From contig JABMPI010000771.1 of assembly GCA_013203755.1 (NCBI GenBank), positions 1 to 11,019 on the forward strand: a stretch of 11,019 nucleotides of DNA, read 5' to 3'. The notes under the pieces are model-generated. The model was not told the origin of the DNA and ran no database searches. It was given only the letters and a program-made list of their open reading frames with translations. Positions 1 to 7,129 of the stretch are shown here, one piece after another (position 1 is the first letter of the stretch; every line of letters starts with the position of its first letter). A program made the position numbers and the translations under genes. Origin of the DNA: Bacteroidota bacterium (lineage in GTDB: Bacteria; Bacteroidota; Bacteroidia; Bacteroidales; Prolixibacteraceae).

Positions 1-132
1 AAAGACAAGGCTTTCGAAGTTTTGAAAATCAAGGAGTTCACTTTTGTGAATGACTGTTTTCAAAACGAGAATAACGCAGTATTTGGAGTTTTCTTGCACA
101 GACTATTTAAGAATATTTTTGATCTGATTTGA
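1..132 (+). CDS. Possible 3' end of a convergent gene, cut by the window edge
   Basis: The first plus-strand frame is open from the window edge to a TGA at 130-132, giving about 43 residues. Its last 30 bases overlap the 3' end of the minus-strand GH2 gene (stop at 103-105), so it would be a tail-to-tail overlap. Residues near the edge read AFEVLKIKEF, and the remainder contains NAVFGVFLHRLF. I recognise no family with confidence. The start of the frame loosely recalls the KIKEF segment at the N-terminus of some MFS transporters, which would instead suggest a decayed 5' fragment. A nested inverted repeat at 19-66 lies inside it, which argues for non-coding DNA. With so few codons, chance openness cannot be excluded. 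Confidence 0.2.
   Translation, partial: KDKAFEVLKIKEFTFVNDCFQNENNAVFGVFLHRLFKNIFDLI
19..66. repeat. Nested inverted repeat downstream of the GH2 gene
   Basis: GTTTTGAAAA at 19-28 is perfectly complementary to TTTTCAAAAC at 57-66. Inside this pair, TTCAC (37-41) and GTGAA (46-50) form a second stem with a TTTT loop. It begins 37 bases beyond the GH2 stop codon, where a transcription end signal would be expected. No T-run follows the structure on either strand, so it is not a classical intrinsic terminator. Each outer arm is itself nearly self-complementary, so the outer pairing may be partly trivial. Role unproven: a transcript-end stem-loop is the simplest reading. Confidence 0.4.
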
Positions 133-2931
133 GCTTAACTCTGTGTTTGGATTAAACAGGTCACCCTTCATATAGTTTAGTAAACTTGCTTTTAATTGAA
201 TTGCTTCCAATCGGTTTTCCAAATCATTTACAAGATCTACTCCACTAATTAAGATTTTGCCCTTTCCAACTTTGGCTTCAAAAAGCAGTGCCAGTTGACG
301 ATTGGTTACCCAGTCGTCGATAATTCGTACAATGGGTTTTAGTTCCACGGGGAAATCATTTAGTTTAATGGCATCCGAGTGGCTCATGGCGTCCCACCAC
401 TGCCAGTTCGAATGGTATTCAGTTGGGAACAGTTCCAGCGCCGGATGTTCAGGGTTACAAAGTATTCCCAGTGTATGTGGTTTCTGTCCATCTGTCCAGG
501 CAGTATTCCAAAAAATGCTTGAAAATCCAACACCAACATCGCCACCCATTTCCGAGGCAACTTTTCCTTTTCCAAGGCTTAGTAAAACTTTACCTCCGTT
601 ATTTAAATATTTTAGTGTTGAAGGAGTAAGTTTTTCCACCACTTTAATTTCTTTGGATTCAAGAGTTTCATTTTTTGGATAAACCCAAATGTCCCCCGAA
701 TTGGTAAATTCTTCCACTGCAATTTCTAAGGTAAGTTTTCGTGGTTTATTTTCTTTTTGAAATTGATGAATAACTTTTCCCAATTGAATTGTATTTCCGA
801 TTGGTATTTCGCGCTGCCCCAAAGTTCCTTCAGCAATTGTTTTTTTATTTTGAATGAGTTTCCAAATCGGATTTACATCTTTTAAAGGTTCGTTCCCAAA
901 ATGAGCAACTTCAATGTTTGCTGTCATAGTTTCTCCTTCGGTAAAAACACGTTTTGGTAAACGAGCCAGCGGAACTGTTGAATTATTAAAGCGGCTATAT
1001 TCTGCTGGTGTTACATATCCTTTTTCTTCCCAAAAGGGGTCGAGTACGCCAACCAGCGCCGTTCCCTGGCCAGGAAAATCGTGTAAATCGAGCAACTGAA
1101 AACCTGCGAATCCGGGAGTTCTGAGTGCAGCTTCTATTTCGGCTTTGTAGCAAAGTGTTTGCAATTTCCCCGATGCCCAAAGAAAACTGTCGGCCAAATG
1201 TCCCATGCGATTGGCAATTAAACTCTCCTGAAATAATTCGAAGTTTTTAGCTTTTAACGGGCCAGTATATTTTTGAATTTCTTTAAAATTTGGATAAACA
1301 CACCACTGACCAATTTCGTGGCTTACTATGGGAATTCCGTCTTCAGAAAGTTTATTTGCCCAATCGTAATCGGTTTTTGGTGCTTGAGAATTTATTATAC
1401 TACGTAAACCTTCTCCCCAACCCTGGATGCGTGGCTTTGGAAGATTATGATAATCGTTTACTTCCAGTGCGGGCCAGCCTCCTGCACTGGTGTATAACCT
1501 GCGCGAATCGTTCTCCTTCCAATAAGAAACAAATTCAGCAAGAAACTCGCGGTGTTTTGGTCCACTTGGTTCGTTTCCGTAGGCAAGCATTACAAACGAC
1601 GGGTGGTTTCCATACTCTTTTACAATGCGTTTACTTTCGTCCCAAATGTATTTGTCGATGGGTTCGCCACTGCCCAAGCGGGTACTTTGGTTCGCCCACG
1701 ACGAACATTCAACTTGCAGGTAAACTCCCATTTTGTCGGCAGCCTCAAAAGCCGCTTCGGGTGGGCACCACGAATGAAAACGAACATGATTTAAACCGTG
1801 TGCCTGAACCGCTGCAAAGACCTTTGCCCAACCCTCAACTTCGGTTGGCGGATATCCGGTTTTGGGGAAAATAGCACACTCCAGTGTTCCTCGTAAAAAC
1901 AGTGGTCGACCATTAATGGCAAACCTCGATCCACTTACTTTGAATTCACGCAATCCAAAATCTACCTGTTTTGTATCTTCACCATTTCTTGATTTAAGCT
2001 CTATTTCCAGTTCATAAACATTGGTATTAAACTCGTCCCAAAGCAGTGCATCCTCACCCAGTTCGTAATTCATTTTAACAATGTTTTCACCAGGTTCAAC
2101 AGTAAACTTAAACGACTTTTCTTTTACCTCAACTTCACTGTTTTTAAGGTTGGCTTCCACTTCAATCTTTATGGATTCGTTACTATTGGTTGAATTAAAT
2201 ACCGTGGCTTTTATGCTGGCAGTTTTAGTTTCAATATTTGGATAAACCTGAATGTTTTCTAAATAAACTTCTCCGGCCAATTGCAAGGAAAGTTCGCCAA
2301 CAATACCGTTCCAGTTAGATTGTGTGTGGTCTGATATACTGTGTGAATTGCGACCCACATCAATAGCTTTTGTTCGATTGTCAACACAAACGGTGATGGT
2401 ATTTTCACCTGATTGTAGATACGAAGAGATATTAAAACGATGAGGAGTTGCCAGGCTGTTTTGCATTCCTGCTTTATCACCATTTATCCAAATTGTCGAT
2501 TCCCAATGTGGGCGTTCCAGGTTTAACCAAATGGTATTTTCTATCCAGTTTTCGGGAATAGTTACTTTTTTTTGATACCAGGCAGCCCCCGTATATTTTT
2601 TGTCGGGTTGCAGCCAGTATGGAAACCGGATATTGTTGGGATCGTGGTACGGCGCGTAACTGGGGTGGGTGTGCCAGTCAGGATTTCTAACTCCACCCGT
2701 CCATTCAGTTGCCAGTGTAATATCAAAACCTTTCCCGTTTTCAACCATCGAACCGGGAAGTTGAATCGTTTCCTGCAAATCAGTTGCAAACCATTTTTCA
2801 GAAACACCAATATCTTCGGGATCCATTTGAAACTGCCACTCGCCGGAAAGATCGATACTTGTGGTTTTTTGTTGTGAACAAGAAAAGATAAATAGTGCCA
2901 GAACTAGCAGAAATAGATGATTTGATTTCAT
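103..2931 (-). CDS. Glycoside hydrolase family 2 lipoprotein (exo-glycosidase, substrate unknown)
   Basis: A 942-residue GH2-type exo-glycosidase. The N-terminus has a lipoprotein signal ending at Cys18 (FIFSC), so the enzyme should be lipid-anchored in the periplasm or outer membrane. No acidic surface-export signal follows the cysteine. About residues 26-220 form the GH2 sugar-binding jelly roll (AAWYQKKV, then HWESTIWING), 222-335 an immunoglobulin-like domain, and about 336-640 the TIM barrel. The expected acid/base is Glu454 in GNEP and the expected nucleophile is Glu539 in SHEIGQW; both are present. About residues 765-920 form a C-terminal alpha/beta domain (GGKVLLSLGKG, GKGKILISGVDL) like that seen at the end of many bacterial GH2 proteins. 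The gene looks intact. Family membership is clear, but the substrate (beta-galactoside, glucuronide or another) cannot be read from the sequence. No SusC/SusD pair is in view. Its GC-richer composition sets it apart from the plus-strand genes. Confidence 0.9.
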   Translation of the reverse strand: MKSNHLFLLVLALFIFSCSQQKTTSIDLSGEWQFQMDPEDIGVSEKWFATDLQETIQLPGSMVENGKGFDITLATEWTGGVRNPDWHTHPSYAPYHDPNNIRFPYWLQPDKKYTGAAWYQKKVTIPENWIENTIWLNLERPHWESTIWINGDKAGMQNSLATPHRFNISSYLQSGENTITVCVDNRTKAIDVGRNSHSISDHTQSNWNGIVGELSLQLAGEVYLENIQVYPNIETKTASIKATVFNSTNSNESIKIEVEANLKNSEVEVKEKSFKFTVEPGENIVKMNYELGEDALLWDEFNTNVYELEIELKSRNGEDTKQVDFGLREFKVSGSRFAINGRPLFLRGTLECAIFPKTGYPPTEVEGWAKVFAAVQAHGLNHVRFHSWCPPEAAFEAADKMGVYLQVECSSWANQSTRLGSGEPIDKYIWDESKRIVKEYGNHPSFVMLAYGNEPSGPKHREFLAEFVSYWKENDSRRLYTSAGGWPALEVNDYHNLPKPRIQGWGEGLRSIINSQAPKTDYDWANKLSEDGIPIVSHEIGQWCVYPNFKEIQKYTGPLKAKNFELFQESLIANRMGHLADSFLWASGKLQTLCYKAEIEAALRTPGFAGFQLLDLHDFPGQGTALVGVLDPFWEEKGYVTPAEYSRFNNSTVPLARLPKRVFTEGETMTANIEVAHFGNEPLKDVNPIWKLIQNKKTIAEGTLGQREIPIGNTIQLGKVIHQFQKENKPRKLTLEIAVEEFTNSGDIWVYPKNETLESKEIKVVEKLTPSTLKYLNNGGKVLLSLGKGKVASEMGGDVGVGFSSIFWNTAWTDGQKPHTLGILCNPEHPALELFPTEYHSNWQWWDAMSHSDAIKLNDFPVELKPIVRIIDDWVTNRQLALLFEAKVGKGKILISGVDLVNDLENRLEAIQLKASLLNYMKGDLFNPNTELSSNQIKNILK

Positions 2932-3159
2932 TATCGTTAATTTAAATGCCTTTGAGCGAAGTTAATAAATTGGAATTTTAAAATTACTTCGTGTTTTGGA
3001 AAAAATGAAAATATATATATAAATTCGGGTATTAACGAGAATAAAGTTTTGTGTTATTGCATAACGATTGCATGTTTCCATTGTTTTATTATCCAATTTC
3101 TTGATATCAAACTAAAATTGTGTTAAATTAGTGTAATCTATTAACCTATTCATACTCAA
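2932..3159. promoter_or_regulatory. Divergent intergenic region between the GH2 gene and the plus-strand cluster
   Basis: This 228-base AT-rich spacer must contain the starts of transcription for both the GH2 gene and the lipoprotein gene at 3160. It holds an alternating AT run at 3011-3021 and a direct repeat at 3056-3073. I looked for the Bacteroidota promoter pattern (TTTG or TTG near -33 and TAnnTTTG near -7) on both strands and found no convincing copy. No ORF, tRNA or riboswitch fold was recognised. Confidence 0.5.
3056..3073. promoter_or_regulatory. ATTGCAT direct repeat, possible operator
   Basis: ATTGCAT occurs at 3056-3062 and again at 3067-3073. The starts are 11 bases apart, about one helical turn, so the copies would lie on the same face of the DNA. 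The pair sits about 87 bases before the first plus-strand gene and about 125 bases before the GH2 start. Such spacing suits a dimeric regulator, but two short copies in AT-rich DNA can arise by chance and no regulator gene is in the window. Confidence 0.25.
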
Positions 3160-3633
3160 ATGGCTTCAATCACAAAAGTAGTTTTACAAAAAGGATTATT
3201 TCGAATCATTCCAATTGCGATAGTATTAGCTGTTTTATCAGTTTCATGCAGGGTATCCTTGGTTTCACCCTACAGGAAAGATATTGCACAAGAAATAGAG
3301 CTTACATCCAAAAAAGTTGATAAATTCTATTTAACAATGTTGGAAACTACTTCTGAAGGAAAAAACAGGGAATACTCCAATTTTGTACAAGATTACATTG
3401 ATATTGAAGTTGAGCTAAATTCATTGTTGAATAAAAACCAAATCAGGCCATTAAACAAAGAATCTACCCGAAACTGCGAAATTCTTCTGGATTACTGGAA
3501 GAAATATAAAGAGAAACACAAAAAAGAGAATGGAATATCTGATGTGGATATTGAATTAACCAACGACTATTTACGCGATCTATTTATTGTAATCCAAATA
3601 GGTGAAGGAATTAAAGAAAATATTAATAATTAA
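3160..3633 (+). CDS. Small helical lipoprotein, unknown function
   Basis: A 157-residue protein of no family I recognise. The N-terminus has a basic segment, a hydrophobic stretch (about residues 14-29: IIPIAIVLAVL) and Cys30 in SVSC, which reads as a somewhat non-ideal lipoprotein signal. No acidic residues follow the cysteine, so it probably faces the periplasm. The mature part is charged and mostly helical in character, rich in Lys and Glu, with no catalytic motif. ATG at 3160 is the only start that keeps the whole signal; the next Met is residue 59. Its stop is 3 bases before the next gene, so the two are almost certainly co-transcribed and probably translationally coupled. It is the first gene of the plus-strand run. 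Confidence 0.75.
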   Translation: MASITKVVLQKGLFRIIPIAIVLAVLSVSCRVSLVSPYRKDIAQEIELTSKKVDKFYLTMLETTSEGKNREYSNFVQDYIDIEVELNSLLNKNQIRPLNKESTRNCEILLDYWKKYKEKHKKENGISDVDIELTNDYLRDLFIVIQIGEGIKENINN

Positions 3634-3636
3634 GTT

Positions 3637-3963
3637 ATGAAATTTGATATTAAAGAAACCGTTACAGGGATGCTTGCGGCTGTAAAAGGCTCAGTAAAAA
3701 ATGACTGGAAAGAGGTGAAAGAAACTACTACACGTTTTTTGGAAATGAACAAAAATCGTTATGCAAAACTTGCTGAATACCGAATAACCGGAAAAATTGA
3801 TCAGGAAAATTTTGAATCCCGTTTGAAAGATGAAAAATTAATGCTCGAGGCAGAATTTAATACGCTGGCAATAATCTCAAAGGTAATGGCACAGAATGCT
3901 GCAAATGCTGCTTTTGGTATTCTTGAAAAGGCAGTGAAAACTGCCATTGGAATTGGAATTTGA
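3637..3963 (+). CDS. Small helical protein, unknown function
   Basis: A 108-residue protein with no recognised family and no signal peptide. The first 80 residues are highly charged and helix-forming (for example NDWKEVKE and ESRLKDEKLMLEAEF). The last 30 are Ala/Ile-rich and amphipathic to hydrophobic (AQNAANAAFGILEKAV, ending in GIGI), so the C-terminus may contact a membrane or self-associate. This is too polar to call a transmembrane helix with confidence. It starts 3 bases after the lipoprotein stop, so the pair forms a tight unit. A 141-base gap follows, after which the barrel-protein gene begins. A holin- or pore-like role would be a guess only. Confidence 0.7.
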   Translation: MKFDIKETVTGMLAAVKGSVKNDWKEVKETTTRFLEMNKNRYAKLAEYRITGKIDQENFESRLKDEKLMLEAEFNTLAIISKVMAQNAANAAFGILEKAVKTAIGIGI

Positions 3964-4104
3964 GACGATTGACCTATAACCGGAAATCTTAGCCAGATTG
4001 CACATTTTCCTAACAATCCTTAATTCTTAGCATAGAAAAGGGCAATTGTTCCAACCTTAAGAACATGTGGCTGTGGATAGTGTATTAATGAAAGATAAAT
4101 AGAA
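3964..4104 (+). other. Intergenic gap with weak stem-loops
   Basis: This 141-base gap separates the small-protein pair from the barrel protein. It contains two short hairpins: AATCT/AGATT at 3985-3999 with a 5-base loop, and TGTTC/GAACA at 4047-4065 with a 9-base loop. Neither is followed by a T-run, so neither is a convincing terminator. No clear promoter was found. A second transcription unit could start here, but the sequence does not decide it. Confidence 0.3.
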
Positions 4105-5355
4105 ATGGTAAATAATCTAAAAGGAGTTAAAAAATCTGGTATATTAATCTGTTTAATATTAATAGTTACGTTCCCAGCAAAAAGTCAGGAAACAAATGAT
4201 ACTACCATTACAATATTAAATAATTTAAATGTCGATTTAAATAGATTTAATTCATTGCCTCAGGACAATAAATTAATTTTTTTAGTTAGAAACCAAACCT
4301 CCGATTTTTTTAATACCCAACTTGTTTTGGCTGAACCCAGTACAATTTCATCCAAATATTTTTTCCTTGATAAAACCTTTAACAGCGAAGCTGCTTTACA
4401 AAAAAAGGATTTTGTACTTAATGCAGATATTCAAATCCCTATTGGCTTAGGAGGACCACTCTGGAATATTCGTAAAATAGGGTGGCTCAGCACTGTTCAG
4501 ATTATTCCACATTTTAAGGTTAGGATTTTTGATAATGACAATAAAATGGGTGACAAATCATTACCTGTAAGAACTCCCAGCTATATACCAAGGTTAACTT
4601 ATTACGGAACACATAAATCATTATGGAGGATTAAAGCAATTAGTCATTACTGGGGAATAAGTGGCTACCACCATTCCAATGGACAAGATGGGAATGAATT
4701 TAATGAGAATGGCACGGTTAATATTTACAACGGCAATTTTGGTGAGCAATTGGTTTTCGATTTTATATATGGAGGATTATATACATCAAACCCCGTTCGT
4801 TATAAGATTGGGAGGAAAGGTATTAAGGTTAAAAAAAGAAAGCCAAATAAAATGATTTATTACTCAGAAAAAGTGGTGCATGATATTTATTGGAAAGTTA
4901 TTTATGAGTACCACTCAAAGAGCCTTACAAATAAAAGCTTTAAAGATCATAGCCTGTATGGAAGGAACAGGTTAAATCTTCAAATTGGATACATAAAAGC
5001 ACCCATTTATATAACAAAGGTGTTTTCGAATACAAATTCCGGAGAATGGCACGAAATAACTCAGCAAGAAACAAAAGAACTATTTCGGTTTATTTTAAAC
5101 ACAAATTACATCTTAGACAATAAATACAGCAATGGAGATTTGAATTCAACAGAGCAAGTCACTATTATAAACCTGCAAAAACGATTAAATATTTATTTAA
5201 CCGGTTATTTGCGAATTAGAGGCACACCATATTCTGCCCTGTTTCTTCAGGCAGGTTATTGGGGGACAGATAACTACAATATTTATTTTCAGCAAAGTTT
5301 ATGGCAAATACGGGCAGGTTTGGCATTGAGCTTTTTCAAATACCCACGAAATTAA
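4105..5355 (+). CDS. Outer-membrane beta-barrel with OMPLA-like (phospholipase A1) active-site motif
   Basis: A 416-residue secreted protein with a signal peptide at about residues 1-28 (hydrophobic core GILICLILIVTF, cleavage near AKSQ). The rest alternates polar and aromatic or hydrophobic residues, typical of an outer-membrane barrel. The key motif is GYHHSNGQ at 187-194. In E. coli outer-membrane phospholipase A (PldA) the catalytic His142 and Ser144 lie in an H-x-S-N-G motif, and Asn156 completes the triad. Here His189 and Ser191 match, and Asn206 in TVNIYN is a plausible third residue after a small insertion. A preceding RTPSYIPRLTYY segment (156-167) lies where OMPLA has its conserved PFRETNYEPE region. 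Known OMPLAs hydrolyse phospholipids in the outer leaflet, need calcium and are activated by dimerisation when the membrane is disturbed. This protein is longer than the roughly 290 residues of E. coli PldA, so the assignment is distant. It could instead be another barrel sharing the motif. Confidence 0.55.
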   Translation: MVNNLKGVKKSGILICLILIVTFPAKSQETNDTTITILNNLNVDLNRFNSLPQDNKLIFLVRNQTSDFFNTQLVLAEPSTISSKYFFLDKTFNSEAALQKKDFVLNADIQIPIGLGGPLWNIRKIGWLSTVQIIPHFKVRIFDNDNKMGDKSLPVRTPSYIPRLTYYGTHKSLWRIKAISHYWGISGYHHSNGQDGNEFNENGTVNIYNGNFGEQLVFDFIYGGLYTSNPVRYKIGRKGIKVKKRKPNKMIYYSEKVVHDIYWKVIYEYHSKSLTNKSFKDHSLYGRNRLNLQIGYIKAPIYITKVFSNTNSGEWHEITQQETKELFRFILNTNYILDNKYSNGDLNSTEQVTIINLQKRLNIYLTGYLRIRGTPYSALFLQAGYWGTDNYNIYFQQSLWQIRAGLALSFFKYPRN

Positions 5356-5364
5356 TTAGATAAG

Positions 5365-5454
5365 ATGAAACAAGCATGGAAAATATTTTTACACAATGGA
5401 TTTTTACTAAAACATGTGAGTTCCACCTTGTGCAACAGAAATAAACAATTTTAA
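5365..5454 (+). CDS. Possible 29-residue small protein
   Basis: A short ORF fills most of the gap between the barrel and deacetylase genes. It starts 9 bases after the barrel stop and ends 4 bases before the deacetylase start. The peptide begins MKQAWKIFLHNG and is basic with a small hydrophobic patch. Its start context (ATAAGATGAAA) is the same 11 bases as at the deacetylase start at 5459, which mildly supports translation. It may equally be a chance ORF or a leader. No homologue is recognised. Confidence 0.3.
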   Translation: MKQAWKIFLHNGFLLKHVSSTLCNRNKQF

Positions 5455-5458
5455 TAAG

Positions 5459-6424
5459 ATGAAAGAAAAAAAGATTATTCTCACTGCAGATGATTACGGT
5501 GCTTGTGATTTTATTGATAATGGGATAAAGGATGCCTTAATTAAAGGCAAAATTAATGTCGTGTCAACATTCGTAACACATCAATCTTCAGAAGAAAGAA
5601 TAAAAAACCTTCTAGAACTTCGCGAAGAATTGAAAACAAATGGTGAATACACTTTTAATATTGGATTACACTTTAGTATTACATCAGGTTATTCCCTGCA
5701 AGAGAAGCACTCCTCTTTAACAAGAAATAAAACAAACAATAACTTTTATTTTAAAGAAGCCAAAAAGTATAAATTTCGAAAAATTGATGAGAAAGACATT
5801 CAGGAGGAGTTAACCATTCAACTTAAAATGTTGGATAAATATCTTGTTGATGTACCTATCGATCATGTCTCAAACCATCATGGGATTACCTATTTAGATC
5901 TCGATTTTTTTGATATTTATATAAAAACAATAGCCAATTATAGCTCCATAAAAGATAAATACCAAAGACCAATACCCATCAGAAGTCCAATGTCGTGGTT
6001 AAAAAGCGGACTTATGTATTTAGATTACGACAAGAGGTTTAAAACTCCATCCGTGCAGCAAGGTATTAAACTTGGATTTGGAAAAAAGCTGTTCGAAGTC
6101 ACAAAAAGAAAGCTGAAAAAAAGAATGAAATCCGCAAAAAAGCTAAATATTCGGTTTCCCGACTGTTTGGCCGACACCATTTATGGGCAACCCTATCTCG
6201 AAAATTTATGCTTTCTGGTTGATCAGTACGAAGAAAATAATTTTTCATCAGAGTTTATGTTCCATCTGGGCAAAGGGCAGGATTTAAGTGAAACAGCGCC
6301 CCACGGTATAAACCCTGATTATTTTAGTACCCGTGAAAAGGAACTTGATGCTTTATTGCAATTTGACCTGCCTGCCTATTTAACAAAATATAAAATAAAA
6401 AGAATATTCTTAAACCAATTATAA
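5459..6424 (+). CDS. YdjC/ChbG-family carbohydrate deacetylase
   Basis: A 321-residue protein of the YdjC/ChbG family (ChbG removes acetyl from chitooligosaccharides; HpnK in hopanoid synthesis belongs to the same family). Visible family motifs in order: TADDYG at 9-14 (Asp11/Asp12, equivalent of NADDFG), NIGLHFSIT at 67-75 with metal-ligand-type His71, DHVSNHHGI at 135-143 with His136, His140 and His141, IRSP at 174-177, and FMFHLGKG at 267-274 corresponding to the late conserved H-P-G segment. The third motif differs from the usual DSHQH: the Asp position reads Ser138 and the last His reads Gly142, so the metal site or substrate may differ. There is no signal peptide, so it should act in the cytoplasm. 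A basic stretch at 215-228 (rich in Lys/Arg) is unusual and could bind an anionic membrane or ligand. The stop is 10 bases before the next gene. No sugar-transport or chitobiose genes lie nearby. Confidence 0.75.
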   Translation: MKEKKIILTADDYGACDFIDNGIKDALIKGKINVVSTFVTHQSSEERIKNLLELREELKTNGEYTFNIGLHFSITSGYSLQEKHSSLTRNKTNNNFYFKEAKKYKFRKIDEKDIQEELTIQLKMLDKYLVDVPIDHVSNHHGITYLDLDFFDIYIKTIANYSSIKDKYQRPIPIRSPMSWLKSGLMYLDYDKRFKTPSVQQGIKLGFGKKLFEVTKRKLKKRMKSAKKLNIRFPDCLADTIYGQPYLENLCFLVDQYEENNFSSEFMFHLGKGQDLSETAPHGINPDYFSTREKELDALLQFDLPAYLTKYKIKRIFLNQL

Positions 6425-6434
6425 AATACTTATT

Positions 6435-7073
6435 ATGGAATTATTTATACAGTTTACTATGATTCTGCTAATTCTTAGTATGATTACAGAAAAAGTATCA
6501 AACCTGGTTAAATTAAATGCTCCGGGCATATTTAAAGACGACAAGGGTAAAACAATTGAAAGTAAAGTACAGCTACTTTCAATTGTTGTAGGTGTTGCTA
6601 TTGCTTTAATCTCTAAAGCAAATATTTTTCAGATGTTCTCATCGCAGGAATTTGAACTATTCTGGGATTTTAACACATTAGGTACAGAATTAACGGCATC
6701 GAATATTGTTGGATCAGTTATCTGTGGCTTTTTCCTAAGTCTGGGCTCTAAGTTCTTTCATGATTTGCTGGATATGTTACTCCATGCAAAAAACCTCAAA
6801 AGAAAATTAGTTCAGAAAGAAAGCTGGAATTTTGATGATATCAGCGATGTTGACCAATATCTGGAGGAAAACGAAGTAAAAGCAATAGATATATACCTGA
6901 AACAATATTTTCAAAGGTATAGCGAGGTTAGTTATTTTGAATTCGACAGTAATGAATATAAAGTGAATGTAACCTTAAGGTCTTCAATGGAAGATATTCC
7001 TGATACTATTCCGTTTAAAACAAAATTAGGTAAAGTTATTGAGCTGGAAGTTCAGAAAATGGTAAGAGATTAA
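6435..7073 (+). CDS. Three-helix inner-membrane protein, unknown function
   Basis: A 212-residue protein with hydrophobic helices at about 4-19 (FIQFTMILLILSM), 46-62 (LLSIVVGVAIALI) and 89-106 (NIVGSVICGFFLSL). A soluble C-terminal domain of about 100 residues follows, beginning with a basic segment (NLKRKL) that should face the cytoplasm. The soluble part has a mixed alpha/beta pattern (VSYFEFDS, YKVNVTLR) and no catalytic motif. The GSKFFHDLLDMLL segment after the third helix looks like a conserved amphipathic helix. No named family is recognised. It is 10 bases after the deacetylase and 56 bases before the KAP gene ATG. Adjacency to a membrane-spanning KAP ATPase suggests a partner or membrane effector, which is inference. 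Confidence 0.7.
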   Translation: MELFIQFTMILLILSMITEKVSNLVKLNAPGIFKDDKGKTIESKVQLLSIVVGVAIALISKANIFQMFSSQEFELFWDFNTLGTELTASNIVGSVICGFFLSLGSKFFHDLLDMLLHAKNLKRKLVQKESWNFDDISDVDQYLEENEVKAIDIYLKQYFQRYSEVSYFEFDSNEYKVNVTLRSSMEDIPDTIPFKTKLGKVIELEVQKMVRD

Positions 7074-7129
7074 TTTTCTGCCATGCTATACTTTTATAGG
7101 TGATTCAGGATAAACACTGGAAAATTATT

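Noticed and set aside
1290..1874. Long plus-strand ORF opposite the GH2 gene
   Set aside because: It lies wholly within the well-supported GH2 gene, has an unlikely composition (rich in Arg, Cys, Pro and Trp) and no family motif. It is a shadow of the opposite strand.
3011..3021. AT dinucleotide run as a promoter or phase-variable repeat
   Set aside because: Only about five units in AT-rich DNA, with no matching -33 element. This is too short to claim slippage or promoter function.
3981..4011. Terminator after the small-protein pair
   Set aside because: The AATCT/AGATT stem is only five pairs and no T-run follows it.
4105..5355. LpxR-type lipid A deacylase as the identity of the barrel
   Set aside because: The H-x-S-N-G motif fits phospholipase A better than the LpxR active-site arrangement as I know it, so OMPLA-like was preferred with moderate confidence.
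7100..7129. GTG at 7100 as the KAP start
   Set aside because: An ATG 30 bases downstream opens the recognisable domain, and no ribosome-binding signal favours the GTG. It remains possible.
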